Part shown: positions 50,791-63,000 of the stretch, in pieces
Position numbering within the stretch: the stretch's first letter is position 1
Layout of the letters: each line of letters starts with the position of its first letter
Assembly: GCA_022577435.1 (NCBI GenBank)
Contig: JAKOON010000041.1
Span: 445,001-509,000, forward strand
Origin: Embiotoca jacksoni
Lineage: Eukaryota > Chordata > Actinopteri > Embiotocidae
Reading direction: 5' to 3'
Length of the DNA stretch: 64,000 nucleotides
Notes under the pieces: generated by a model
The model's input: the letters and a program-made list of their open reading frames with translations, nothing else
Told to the model about the DNA's origin: nothing
The model's database searches: none
Program-made: the position numbers and the translations under genes

Positions 50791-50930
50791 GGCCCTTTTT
50801 ATGAGATATAGATTCTATTTCATTGTATTTGCTTTTGATATCATCCTACAATAGAGACTGATTGAAGCACTAAAGCTTTGTACTCGTTGCACTTATAAGA
50901 CAGCAAACCTACCTACTGCTTTAAATTAAG
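50791..50930 (+). repeat. Diverged tandem unit, first of three
   Basis: ATGAGATATAGATTCTATTT, AGAGACTGATTGAAGCACTA and ACTTATAAGACAG are shared with units at 51695-51845 and 51883-52060. Copy D of the Tc1/mariner family is inserted just downstream. Confidence 0.6.
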
Positions 50931-50940
50931 TTTTTATATT

Positions 50941-51525
50941 TACAACCCTGTTTCCAAAAATAGTTGGGATGTTGTGTAAAATGGAAATAAAAACTGAATG
51001 CGATGCTTTGCAAGTCAAATAACCCCATTTTTGATCAAAAATATATTAAAAAAAACATTAAATGTTGAAACAGAAATGTTATTGTTTTATGAACAATATA
51101 TGAATCTTAATACAATTTTGAATTTGATGCCAACAACATGTTTAGAAAAATTTGGGAAAGGGTCAACAAAAGACTGGAAAAGTGTAATGCTAAAAAAAGA
51201 GAATCTGGAGAAATCTCTGAACGCAAGGCACAAGAACGAAAACCAAAACTGAATGATCTATGGGCCCCCGGGTGGCACTGTATTAAAAACAAACATGAGC
51301 TCATTTAAGTTGGACTGAGGCGAACTGGGAAACTGTCCTGTGATCTGACGAATCAAAATTTGAATTTTTTTTTTTGGAAGTCATGGACACCATGTTCTTT
51401 AGGTTAAAGAGGAGAAGGACCACCCGGCTTGCTATCAGCGCACTCTTAAAAAGCCAGTATTCGTAATGGTATGGGATTGTATTAGTGCACATGGCGTGGG
51501 TAGCTTTCATTCCTGGGAAAGCACA
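50941..51525 (+). mobile_element. Tc1/mariner-family copy, 3'-truncated (copy D)
   Basis: The left end TACAACCCTGTTTCCAAAAA follows a TA. The + strand holds transposase DNA: GGACTGAGGCGAACTGGGAA, CTGTGATCTGACGAATCAAA and GACCACCCGGCTTGCTATCA. It stops at about 51525 in retroelement-like sequence; no right end is present. Confidence 0.7.
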
Positions 51526-51690
51526 ATTTTTTTCACCTGATTTTGTACAGACTTTGAGTGCCTTTTTATAAAAACTAACTTGTGGCCACCAATTGCACCT
51601 GGTTTTATGTTGCTTCCCTGTCCCCTATGAGCCAGGTCATAACATATGGGGGCTTGTCCAGGATTTGAACCCGGGACCTCTCACACAATT
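51526..51690 (+). mobile_element. Retroelement LTR end and tRNA-Pro primer-binding-site remnant
   Basis: A CA-ending stretch with TATAAAA (about 51569) is followed by TA and then TGGGGGCTTGTCCAGGAT (51647-51664). This matches the tRNA-Pro primer-binding site of retroviruses and LTR elements with two transitions. Similarity to tRNA-Pro continues to 51686, covering 40 nt of the tRNA 3' half including the CCA complement. No gag or pol follows. Confidence 0.55.
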
Positions 51691-52310
51691 TTCATTAAAG
51701 ATATAGATTTAATTTCATTGTGCTTTTGCATACAAGTCATACTACAACAAAGACTGACTGAAGCACTTAAGCTTTGTTGAACTTATAAGTTGTGACAGTA
51801 AGCCTACTACCCTCTTTGAATTATGTCTTGATATTAATTTTAGTGTTCAGAGACTGACAAACCTTTGACTTTCGCCGGCGATTTTTATGAGATATAGATT
51901 CCATTCCATTGTGTTTTTATACTGATATCATCTTACAACAGAGACTGACTGAAGCACTAACTCCTTGTAATTGTTGTACTTATAATATATGATGGTAACC
52001 CAATTTACAGCTTTGAATTCTGTTTTTAGATTTATTTCTTTTTTGCCATGTCCATTTGACACCTCCAGGGCTGCAGGTGAAAGGACAAGGCTAAAACTAT
52101 CCTACATGTCATGAGAATACATCTAAGAATACATTAATTTAAAGGTGATACATTAAAGACCTTCACGTGCAGTAGTGTGGGGAAGTGATAACTATTATAA
52201 GCCTTTAAAGTTAGGCTACACATTCACTCTGTTGGCTGTTTTTGGCCAGCACACCCTTCCATCATTTGGCAGCTGCAGCTGGGCAGCGTTCAGCCTCAAT
52301 TATGTGATTA
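51691..52310 (+). repeat. Diverged tandem units two and three, with flank
   Basis: Two further copies of the 50791 unit, offset by 188 bp. The third extends through TTTGACACCTCCAGGGCTGC and TTTTTGGCCAGC, homologous to 16350-16760. Confidence 0.55.
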
Positions 52311-53740
52311 AATTCCTCATATTTTTCTAAGATTACAGTTGGCTCCTCGTTTGTAAAATACACTGCTCTGCTGCCAGTACACTTGTCCATGTTTGTGATT
52401 GGTCAGATGTTGCAAACCCTGCCCCTTGCATGGGAACATAGCAGGATTGAGTAATTTAGCGAGTTAATAACCACCTTTGTGAGACAGTTTGATATGACCG
52501 TGTTTGTTAGGTTTACTTCAGGGTTTAGTTGAGCCAGATAACGTAGAGATAACCTGGGTATGTTAAATCAGCTTTGTGGTCAGACTGACTGAATGATCAG
52601 ATCCAATGCTTTTCTATTCTTCTTTTTCTCTGTAGTAAGCGCGGGCCATGAGCCAAGAATCCAGTCAGTCAGTCGGTCCACAGGGTATATACAGGAAGAA
52701 CTGTTTTATTATGACTAAACACACACACTCTCAAATACACCCACATTCAGAGGGAACTCCCTATGGACGGCCTGCCACAGATGAATGTCACGATATACAT
52801 CAGATGTTTCAAACAAGGGTCAGAGAGTGACCTGCATGTCTGGTTATTTTTGGGAAAGAGTGCACTGACATTTTCCATAAGCAGCTTGCACTCTATAATT
52901 TTGACTATAAAAATGAGTGTAATATTAATTCATTAATTCTCTGATACAATCTCTCTTAATAAAGTATTGCACTCATTAAAAAAGGTAGCTATGAGGCTGT
53001 GCTGTTTGTTGATCTGCTACTTCTGCTGCAGCAGAACATAATGCTGATTAATGCGGAGTTTTTTGCCCATAAAACCAAAACAATGAGTTAAAATGGGCTA
53101 AAAGGTTCCAAGATATAACGGGAATTGCAAAAATGGTGATTCTCTGTAGGTTTGTTACTCGTAACCCTTTTCACTTTAAACAAAGCCATTTGATCCATGG
53201 TTATTTGATCCGTTAGAATGACGTGATATTCATAGGACAAAAACTACATAAATTACTTTTAACAGTAAGTACAACATGAAAAGACAGACAAGAAGCATAA
53301 TCATGAATAATATTACAACAGAAAATGTTCTTTTCTTTTTATCAATAGTTTAAAAAAATTACAAACAGCCCAATCTAGTGAATTCTCTAAGTTACTCAAA
53401 ATAAGATGTTTTATTGAATTTTTGGGGCAAGTTGTTGTTGTGTATGTATATATATATATCAAAAGTTACAATTTTGTAGAAGATATCTAAGCTCTTTGTT
53501 ATTAAATGCAAAACAAGTCACCCTTTAACAACCTTGATTAAAACATCATTTTTATAGTTTGTTTAGTTCATAATACAATATTTTTGGTTTTAGACATCGT
53601 TAAATCTAACTTATCACAGTTTCTCCACTTGAGCACGGATTTCATCTCCAAATTTACCTCGTGGAATAGAAGTACGTTTTTTGATGGAGAACCGGAGACA
53701 TTTATTTGAATAATATATAACATTCCCATAAAGACTATTT
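52311..53740. other. Intergenic, nothing recognised
   Basis: AT-rich. A 60-codon frame at 52648-52830 has no recognised similarity. Confidence 0.45.
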
Positions 53741-54110
53741 AGGGGCCGAGCACCGATGGTGCGGAAGCCCTATTGTTATTCAAGCAATTATTTTTCTCGT
53801 TCCTTGTTCTTCATACAAATGAATGTCTTTCTTGAGACTTTATCATATCATAACATCTCTCCCGGGGAAAAATTCTGTATTCCAGTGGAGTCGCGAGTGG
53901 GCGTGGCCAAATGGCTCTCTAGCGCCCCTTAAGTAGATGCCCTGGCGGCCACATTTACCTACATACCTACAGTATGACTTTTTTTTCATAATTTGGACGA
54001 TATGCCTTAATATGATTTTTTTTTTTAAAATCATGTCAAAGTAGGGGCTCAAACCCTAAACCTTCTAGCTGAGAGGTGACAGTGCTAACCACTGCACCAC
54101 CAATCTCCCC
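53741..54110 (-). repeat. Two dispersed teleost repeat fragments
   Basis: GGGGCCGAGCACCGATGGTG and TCTCTAGCGCCCC (53741-53960) are typical of a common fish repeat. 54036-54110 (AACCACTGCACCACCA) belongs to the family at 17870-18247. Confidence 0.5.
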
Positions 54111-55896
54111 TGGAAAAGTTTTTACAATGTAGAAAACTGAATGAGCTGTGTTCAAACTTTTTATTGGTGCTCTATGTAGAATTATATCACAAATAATCGG
54201 ATGGAAGTTTCCAGTGAAATCTAACTTCACACACTTTAACCTCAATCTGCTGTTAAGGTCACAGAAATCAAGACATCTCATCCATTTCAAATGTGAAATG
54301 CTGAAATGAATAATCCCATTCACCCAGACAGAATGTCATATTGGTTTAAGATTAGATCTTTTATGGCAGCCTTTTTTTGATTATATGAAAAATTGTGCTG
54401 AACTAGTCTAACTGTGGAAATTATTTTAATTTACGTATTTAATAGGTTCGAATTCCCTTTAACTCTCCCGCCAGTAATTCTTAAGTGTAATCAAGGTGTT
54501 TATGTGACTTTTTTTTTTTTTATCCCCCTTACTTACTTACATTTGCTTCTTTATCTTTTTTTTTTACATAAAAATATAAAAAAATGTTTTAAGTAAAATG
54601 AAATTAAAATAAAACCAATTCCTTGCTTATATCTTCTTTTCCCTTTTCATGCTTATATTTTACAAATAAAGTCCTGATCCATCATTTTGGCTGTCAGTGG
54701 AGGTGGAAAAAAAAAACACTTTCCAGTTGGTGTGAGTAAAACATGAGCTCTGACGCAGCTGGTGGGGAAAATTGTTTTATGATTTCTTGATGGCCATGGA
54801 TGGATGATTTAGGTATTTTTTGTGTCCATGACACAATTTAGGTGTTTGTTTTACTGCTCTAGGTTTTCATTACCTTCGAACAAACTGTATTCATAAAATA
54901 ATTCAAATGGCAAAAGTTAAGACATTTTTTTAACTTTCCCCCCCAAAAAGTGCAATATCTTGCAAACAATTTTCTTCATGAACAGATTTCATTCATTGTA
55001 TTGGAAGCATTTAAGAATTACATGGAAAATAGTGTGGAGCCCTATAGATTTGTGTCTAGTTAGTAAAGTTTGAATAAGAAAAATGACTGAAATATAATCA
55101 TATAACAGGGAAAAAAAAACTATGACAATTAAAAAAGAAAAATCACTGCCATCCTATAAATAGTCCTTTATGGTTTGTCAGTTGTTTTTCTCCAACCCTC
55201 TTTCATGATCAGTGGGGGTTACATGCACATGCACTAAACCCATTGATGATAAATTAGGAAGAAGGTGAAAATGGATAATCCAAAGGACAACAAGCACTCG
55301 ATGTTAAAAGAGGAAGTTCAAAGGAAGCTCTGAGTTCATCCGACTCTTCAGAACATGTTGCTAATGATGGCAATCAGTCAGAAAAGACAATGCTGATGAC
55401 GACAGCGATTATATTTCTAATGGTAAGATTTGATATTCAGGTCAGCCTCTTCAAACACTGGACTGAACATAGGTTCCGTTTTCTCCTTAAGTAGCACTAC
55501 AACTTTATTTTCTCCTGTGTCCCCTCTCATGTTGGCATTATTGCATCTCTATGGTGGTTGTTCTGTTGCCATGCTGTGTCCTGTTTATAGAGCTCAGGAT
55601 TGTAATTTGTCTGCTGCCACCATCAAGTGGTGTCAAATATTTATTGCAGCTCTGGTATCAAGAAACTAAAAATCCTGTCCTGTGTTGTTAATGTGTGTGA
55701 AATATATGCTGATCATTTTCTAATAAAGACGAATTGGTTTTGTACTCTATTTGTTTTTAATTTTATGTTATAAAATTCAGCAAAATATATCATAGCTGTC
55801 TTTTACTCATCACTTCTCATCATTTAGCAAAGAGTGAAGCGCTCTTATTCACCTCCATGAAGCCAGGAGAGGGCGCTATTGCAGATAGAAGTATAT
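54111..55896. other. Intergenic, nothing recognised
   Basis: Very AT-rich, many A and T runs. Confidence 0.45.
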
Positions 55897-57191
55897 GCTG
55901 TGTTCCAAATGACATACTTCCCTCAGTACACGAACAAATTACATGACTCTTACTTGTGTAGTACTTGAATTTAGACAGAGTAGTGTGGTTTCAAATCACA
56001 AACTGCTGTTCTGCTCTGACTGGAAATAACCTCAGCATGTGAACACATCACCCTCCAACATATCTGCATTCAGTATTTTACCCAGAAATCAACTAGTTTC
56101 CGTGTCCTCTGTTTAACTGAGTCTTCTGTCCAGTGAAAAAGAAACACATCTGTGAGGTGTTCACGAACAGCTGCAGCTTTCTAAGAGCCTTAATTTGAAA
56201 CTTCTTTACGCCGGTGACCCTGCCCTTTGTAGCCAAGATAGCAACTGTTTAGGATGAAGGTGTCCAGTGTTTCACAGGGTTTTTATTGGACCGTTAAGAG
56301 TGCATCATCCTGGTACTTGTAGTGTACTGCATGTTTCTGTACTTGACAGTGTGAATGCACTGATGCACTCAAACTAGCGAGAGTTAGTACTTAAGTACGC
56401 CAGTAGTCTTAGCGTGCGCACTGCCCCTTACTGGGGCAGCTCTGCAAGAACCCGAACAAAACCCTCCCACAACCTAACAGCCAATAAGAAGCAGGACGTA
56501 GCGCCTACTTATGCAGTCCAACACCGGCTGTCCTCTTTATACGGTCTATTGCTGTGTTCCAAATTGCATAGTTACACACTGACACTATTTTGAGTACATA
56601 AGTGCGTTCACACGACCAAGTATGTAAACCCGCAGTGCAATGTCAATGTGTACTCAAACTTATCCACAATTTGAGTATGAAACGATAGACGGTTTTTAAA
56701 TTCAAGGTTGCCAACATGGCTGAGTAACTAAGAAGGTATTTCTGTGTCTTTAGTATGCAATCTCAAGGTTTTCAATTTGTAGCCAAAAAGTTTGGCTTCA
56801 TAAGCAAAATTCTTAATTCTGTGACCAAAACTAACAAAACTGTAAGAGCAAATTTGTTTGCAATTCAATAATTTTATTCTCAGTTTATATATTTTTACTT
56901 ACAAACTTGATTTTTGATTGCAGTGCAAGAAATTGGCTTTTAAAACTTTTTTTTTTTTTTTTTTTGCTTGCATGATAAAGGCACAAAAATACCTTCATAA
57001 AAGCATAAAAACACGTTCATTTCTGGGCAAAAATGATCGAAGGTGATGCGTTCAAATGTTATTGTTTTTTTCTGGTAAGTGCAGAATGGCAGTGTGCAGT
57101 TTGAGACAACATTAGCCAGTTGAAATTCAAGTGTACTAACATGTAGCTATATGTTGGTGTACTAAGGGAAGTACGTCACTTAAAACACAGC
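55897..57191. mobile_element. DNA transposon-like element with 35-bp terminal inverted repeats
   Basis: The left end (55897-55931, starting GCTGTGTTCCAAATGACATA) and the inverted right end (57157-57191) match at 30 of 35 bases; all five differences are transitions. A second copy of the left end (GCTGTGTTCCAAATTGCATA) lies at about 56554, implying nesting or an internal duplication. No transposase frame is seen. 56210-56370 is related to 23390-23560. Confidence 0.6.
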
Positions 57192-58082
57192 TTATGAATG
57201 CTAAATTTATCTTTATTTTATCAACAAAATCTTGCAAATAAAAAACATTGTGAGCATTAAAGACAACAAAGAAGTGGACATATTAGCCAAACAAACCGTT
57301 ATAAATTCAACAAATTCCATTAAGTAAAGCTGAGGTCAAATCTGTTGTCAAAGAACACATGCAAAAAAATCTGGCAGGTGATGGTGACACTGGAACACAC
57401 CTTTACAGTAGGCCGATAGAGAAACAAGTTGGAAACAGGAAAATATGGGGCAGGAAGAAATATTCATGACCCCTCTCAGGTCAGGACACACTGGACAGAA
57501 CGAGTAAACATCCAACAGGACGATGTACATATGGCCATCAACCGGAAACATGTTCAACATGTAATCCTGGATTGTAATAATTACAACGAGGAGTGACAAG
57601 AGCTGGTTAAAACAACAAGGAAGAAACAATGGACGTTTGTTGGGAAGAGTTACACAGTGAAGGCTGAGGAAATGGTGATAGGGAATAAGATCTTTTTTAT
57701 TTTACTTCATTAAAACATACAAACAACCGTACAGAACAATGACGGTCTCGCTTCTTTACATGTCAGTCGAGTATCAGCTACCTTAGGGTCACACCTCCTA
57801 AAATGCAATATGATATATATATTTTACAAATGGATGTCAATATATACCAAACCAAAGTAAAAAAAAATATTTATATAATAATAATAATTAAAAAAAAAAG
57901 CTAAGGAGTAGAACAAGGCATTAAATTAAATCATATTCAGACAAAATAGAACTAACTTTGTGGCTTAACTTTTCTTCGACATTTGCTTTGGAGTGAGAGT
58001 TCATTTTTAAGCTTATTTCACACTGGAGAGGATTTAACAAATCCACATTTATGTATGTAATATTTGTTTATGCTTATTATGT
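57192..58082. other. Intergenic, nothing recognised
   Basis: AT-rich. The minus strand has a 93-codon frame at 57629-57348 without recognised similarity. Confidence 0.45.
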
Positions 58083-58200
58083 TCAATTCAATTCAATTCA
58101 ATTACATTTTATTTATACAGCGCCAAATCACAACACAGGTTATTTCATGGCACTTAACACATAAAAGTCCTTACAGCAGAACTTGTCAACGTTATACAAT
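58083..58200 (-). mobile_element. LINE 3'-end fragment (AATTC-tailed family)
   Basis: AATTC units followed by ATTTTATTTATACAGCGCCA and ACAACACAGGTTATTTCATG; the shortest of the three related fragments. Confidence 0.6.
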
Positions 58201-58602
58201 GTTGTTCACAAGAAATTAAATTTGTTTGTCCTTCAAAATTAATCTCAGTCGTAAACATTCAAAGGAGAAGAAATCTATATTTATGGATTGGATTTGAACT
58301 AATCATGCAGGGATCTCCATCATCTTTGGATCGGTTCACAAAGTGTAAAAAGAGGTGTGCAGTTGTTTCTATATTCATGTTGCATAAATGACAGTTCTCT
58401 ACCTCAAATTTGAATATTGTTTTAATGAATTCATTTGAGGGATACATTTCATTTAAAGTTTCTAAATGTAATTCTTTAAATTTAGGAGGGATTGAAAATT
58501 CGAGGAATTTTGTTCTTATAACCTGTACTTCAGATTTCTGGTAAGGAGTAAGATCTAAATTGTTTTTTTTCTTCCTGTTTATCTATTGATTTACACTCCA
58601 GT
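58201..58602. other. Intergenic upstream of bms1
   Basis: AT-rich. The minus strand reads FEVENCHLCNMNIETTAHLF at about 58410-58350, faintly like the zinc-knuckle-like end of LINE proteins; too short to assign. Confidence 0.3.
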
Positions 58603-58617
58603 CCAGCAGGTGGCGGT
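58603..58617 (+). promoter_or_regulatory. CTCF-like motif
   Basis: CCAGCAGGTGGCGGT matches the core CTCF consensus at every informative position. It lies about 100 bp upstream of the presumed bms1 promoter and next to a 29-base T run (58625-58653). The phrase AGGTGGCGGTAATG is also common in dispersed fish repeats, so this may be a repeat-borne motif. Confidence 0.4.
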
Positions 58618-58622
58618 AATGT

Positions 58623-58659
<37 letters not shown>

Positions 58660-58699
58660 AACTATTTGCCAACATCCAAGAAAAAGTCATAGAAGAAGA

Positions 58700-58801
58700 A
58701 GTACAACGTAATACTTCCGGGTCGGAGTTCACAACACGCATGTGAGAGTTGTCGGAAACAAGCACTGACTGGAAGAGGACTACAGCTGCGTTTATGTTCA
58801 G
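58700..58801 (+). promoter_or_regulatory. bms1: Probable bms1 promoter and non-coding first exon
   Basis: An ETS-type CTTCCGGG at about 58713-58720 begins a CpG-containing stretch. The sequence TTCAG|GTATTA gives a plausible splice donor at 58801/58802. A matching acceptor CTCCAG at about 60001-60006 lies 47-56 bases before the bms1 ATGs. This suggests a short 5' UTR exon and a 1.2-kb first intron. No cDNA evidence is available, so this is inference. Confidence 0.4.
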
Positions 58802-59092
58802 GTATTATTATTTGTTTCTCTGCATTTAACGGCGTTCAGGACGCTGCTGTCGGCCAGCTTCTGTTCTGACGGGGATGAACAAGACGCCACTCACGTGATG
58901 AGCACACGTTCAGCACAGCTCACCATCGACCGGCAATCTTTCACAAAACAAACCCGCAGAAGGTCGTTTAAAGACATGAAGGTCTTGTGAGACCATCCGG
59001 ATGGAAAAACATATTCAGCTTGCTGAATGATAAGAGATGATTTTTTTAACCCGTTTCCTAAGTTGCACATGCGTTTCTGAATCAAAACAAAC

Positions 59093-59182
59093 ATGGCCGC
59101 CAGTCCGGCGATCAACGAGGGAACTTTAAATGTGAGATTTTTCTTGCATCGGACGGAAGATGTTTTTCAACCAGATGTTTAG
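59093..59182 (+). other. Short open frame in CpG-containing DNA, in the presumed bms1 first intron
   Basis: ATGGCCGCC in good Kozak context (A at -3, G at +4) opens a 29-codon frame starting MAASPAINEGTLN. A GTGAGA donor-like site follows directly after codon 13 (59131/59132). It could be an alternative first exon, a small peptide, or chance. I recognise no homologue. Confidence 0.2.
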
Positions 59183-60052
59183 GAGACACTTAAAAGATTT
59201 TAAATCGACCTTCAGACAGGAGGAAAGTGTTTTCAGACGAGTATTCAAGCATCGTCGCTTCATTTATCTCTAGAAAACCAACAGTTAGCTCAGGGCCCAA
59301 CGTGCGCTTTTTTTCTTTAAAAAAAATAAGACACGAGCGGCTCAATTCTCTACAATTGTGTATAATAACCGGACAAATAATGTTTGTTTGTTTTTTTTTA
59401 CACGATGTTGACCATAATATGCTTGTAATTTTGATATATAAAGTCTAAAAATAATTAAAAAAAAAAAAAACCTTTTTGAAAGTCACTTGTTAATATGCCA
59501 TTTAGTGTTTATTAATAACCGCACAATAAGATTTGAAAATTAATGTTTCAACAACAGAAATCTTGATTTATGCTTATATTGTTGTGAATAATGTAAAATC
59601 TGGTCCAAAAAAATTGCACTTGAAAATTAGTTTGTGGCTCATTTTGCAATAACATTTCTAGGATGTCGTTTATGGAGACTTTTAATTGTATTTTATTAAA
59701 ATCAAATGATTATATTTTATCCCGATGAAACATACTCACACAGCCAATAAAAAAACCGAAAACAAATGTTATTTTAAGAATTATTACAGATTGTGAATCA
59801 TGTGAAAGGTTTAAGTGAGAGTCACCAAACATATGATGACTGTCATTCATCATTTATTCACTGAGTCTTCATTATTATCATTGAATATACGTGATATGAG
59901 ATTCAGACAGAAAATTGCAATAAAGGTGCAAATCTCTAAATAACCGTTTGATTTAAAAGTTAATATTTGATATTTGTGTTGGTTTTGGCCTGTCGATAAT
60001 CTCCAGTCAAAAGTGCTTGTGTGTGAAGTCCAGTTTGTGTTTGTGCTTCACG
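59183..60052 (+). other. Presumed bms1 first intron, 3' part
   Basis: AT-rich with an A run at about 59457-59470. Ends in a plausible acceptor CTCCAG at 60001-60006. Confidence 0.4.
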
Positions 60053-60061
60053 ATGAACAGG

Positions 60062-63000
60062 ATGGACGCCAAAGTGAAGAAACAGAAGCGGCATCAGCAG
60101 AAGCACAGCGGACCGAAGGCTGAGAAGAAGAAGCTGAGGAAGCAGGGAAGCTCGACGGAAGAGGATGCGCGGAAGCGAAACCCCAAGGCGTTTGCGGTTC
60201 AGTCGGCTGTCCGCATGGCCAAAACCTTCCACAGGTGATTCATGACGCTCAGCTGCTCTAAAGAAAGAATAATCAAGGACTCTTCCAATAACTTTTTTTT
60301 TTTTTTCTTTCTAAGGGCCCAGGACATTAAAGCCAAGAAACACCACATCCCTCTGGTGGACCGGACTCCCCTGGAACCTCCTCCAGTTGTCATTGTGGTC
60401 GTTGGGCCACCTAAGGTGGGAAAGAGCACCCTAATCCGCTGCCTGATCAAAAACTTCACCCGGCAGAAGCTCGGGGACATTTGTGGACCCGTGACCATCG
60501 TCTCCGGTGAGTCTGGCTGCTGACATCTATGCAAATATGTCGCATGGGATCCACACGCACACACACAACACACAGAGCCACGCACACACACACGACACAC
60601 AGAGCCACGCACACACACACGACACACACAGACACGCACACACACACAACACACAGAGCCCCCCCACACACACACACACACGCACACGCGCACGCATGCA
60701 CACACACAACACACAGAGCCCCCCCCACACACACACACGCACACACAACACACAGAGCCACGCACACACACACACATGCACACATGCACACACATACAAC
60801 ACACAGAGCCCCACACACACACGCACACACACACACGCGCACGCATGCACACACACAACACACAGAGCCCCACACACGCACACAACACACAGAGCCACGC
60901 ACACACATACAACACACAGAGCCCCACACACACGCACACACAACACACAGAGCCCCACACACACACACACACACGCACACACAACACACAGAGCCCCACA
61001 CACGCACACACACAGCTCCACTAAGGAAGCGCAGCAGACGCTCAGGTGAACTACCAGCTCGTTAATAAAGGGTAAACGCCCCTAAACTTTAGGACATCCG
61101 ACCTAACCATCTTTGAATCTGCCGACGGCGTTGAGGAAGTAGTGAGAAGCTCTGAGAGTGATCATGTTAGTCGTCCTGGCAGAGCAGCAGCTCTCCTTCA
61201 CTGTTTCACCTCCAAATTTCCCCTCAGCTGTGTTTACAGGATCTGAATCTCACGTTGCGTTACTGTTGTTACAAACTTCAAGAACTAAGAGAGCATTTTT
61301 GTTTAGTTTCTAATGAGTATTTGAAGGCGTAATGTTACGTTTATGCTAACATTTAAATCTATTTCATTTATTTAGTTCAAGTTATGTAATTAAAGTAAAT
61401 AATTCAATCTTTTCTTAGTATTTTGTCATATTGATCCCGGTTATCTTACCTTAATACACTCAATCTAAACCTCACCAATCATCACTCCTCAAGCCAAAAC
61501 CAACCCAACCAAAACAGAGCAGCATGTCCGAGTCAATCAGAGAGTGATGGATCCTCGGGAAAACATTTGGTTTATGGGAATCATGCATCGTGTATAAGTG
61601 ACTGCTTTTTGTCATTTTCAGGCAAGAAGCGTCGGCTGACTTTCATGGAGTGTAACAATGACATAAACACCATGATCGACCTCGCCAAGGTGGCTGACCT
61701 GGTACGTTTTTACAGTTCTCAGTAAAAAAAAAAAAAAAAAAAAAGTAAATTTTCGGACCATGTATGAAATTCTAGTGGGGCTTTTAGTTTGATGTCGCCA
61801 TTTTCTTCTGCTCAAACAGCATGCGGTTTGTTTTGATGATGACAGGAGAGGTTGAAGAGAATCGCTGACTGTAAATGAGGCATTATTTTTGTTCATACAG
61901 TCGCTCTTGTTTGTAAAGACATTTACTTTGTGCTGTATTGCTGTCACAGGTACTTAATGAATAAACATGTTTCTACCATATAATTGCAAAAGGAGCAATT
62001 GTTTTTCTATATTATAGTTATAAATACTCCAATTTATCGGGTAATATCAATGTTTGATTTAGATTAATGGATATTACAGTCCTATATTCTATGTGTGCAT
62101 CCCTGAAAATGTGCCGCCCTGATTGGTGCACAGAGGATTGTTGGTGCTTTAAGGACGCTGAAGTTTCACCTGATTGATTCTTGATTATTAACTGATCAAA
62201 GGATTCTGTCGTTGGTAAAAGTTTGAAGTATCCGAGTCTTTGGATGAGTTCTACAAATAGGAATCCATCCTCCAAAGAATGCATCTTTGAGGACATTGAG
62301 GAACACCTACACACTGACATGGCGTTTATAGGGCCAAAAGTACATTTAACACGGGTATGAATCAGCTTTAAGTGAGATGTGAAGCAGTAAAATAAGACTT
62401 GTGATAAAGACGTGTAAAAGACAGAATGCTGAATGCTACAGTTCAGCAATGCTGCTCAGTAACTTTATTTGAACAAAAAAATTGAAATGTAAATCATAAA
62501 TTAATTCCATTGAATCATTTTAAATGCATTGTTTTCTTCTTCTTTTTTGTCTCCAGGTTTTGATGTTGATCGACGCGAGCTTTGGCTTCGAGATGGAGAC
62601 ATTTGAGTTCCTGAACATCTGCCAGGTGCACGGTTTCCCACGTATCATGGGTGTGCTGACTCACCTGGATTCATTCAAGAACAACAAGGTGCTGAGGAAG
62701 ATGAAGAAAAACCTGAAGCATCGCTTCTGGACAGAGGTGTACCAGGTAAACACAAATCAATCACACTTTTATCGCTTGAAAAAGTGTCCCCTTGCTCACA
62801 TCCAGAATCTTGCACATTGAGACGATAAAATGTTCCCGGTTATGCCGTTTTTACATGTGAGTGCATGTGTGTGATCCTGTCAGGGGGCCAAGCTCTTCTA
62901 CCTGTCTGGGATGGTGTACGGCGAATATCAGACTCAGGAAGTGAAGAACCTCGGCCGCTTCATCTCCGTCATGAAGTTTCGTCCTCTGGTGTGGCAGACT

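Noticed and set aside
51647..51690. Functional tRNA-Pro gene
   Set aside because: Only the 3' half with CCA is present and there is no 5' half, A box or acceptor partner; it is a primer-binding-site-type remnant.
52648..52830. 60-codon frame after an acceptor-like CTCTGTAG
   Set aside because: Ends at a stop without donor, low similarity to anything I know; too weak to call.
60199..61011. 270-codon minus frame rich in Cys and Val
   Set aside because: It is the reverse of the CA-rich minisatellite in bms1 intron 2 and overlaps bms1 exons in another frame.
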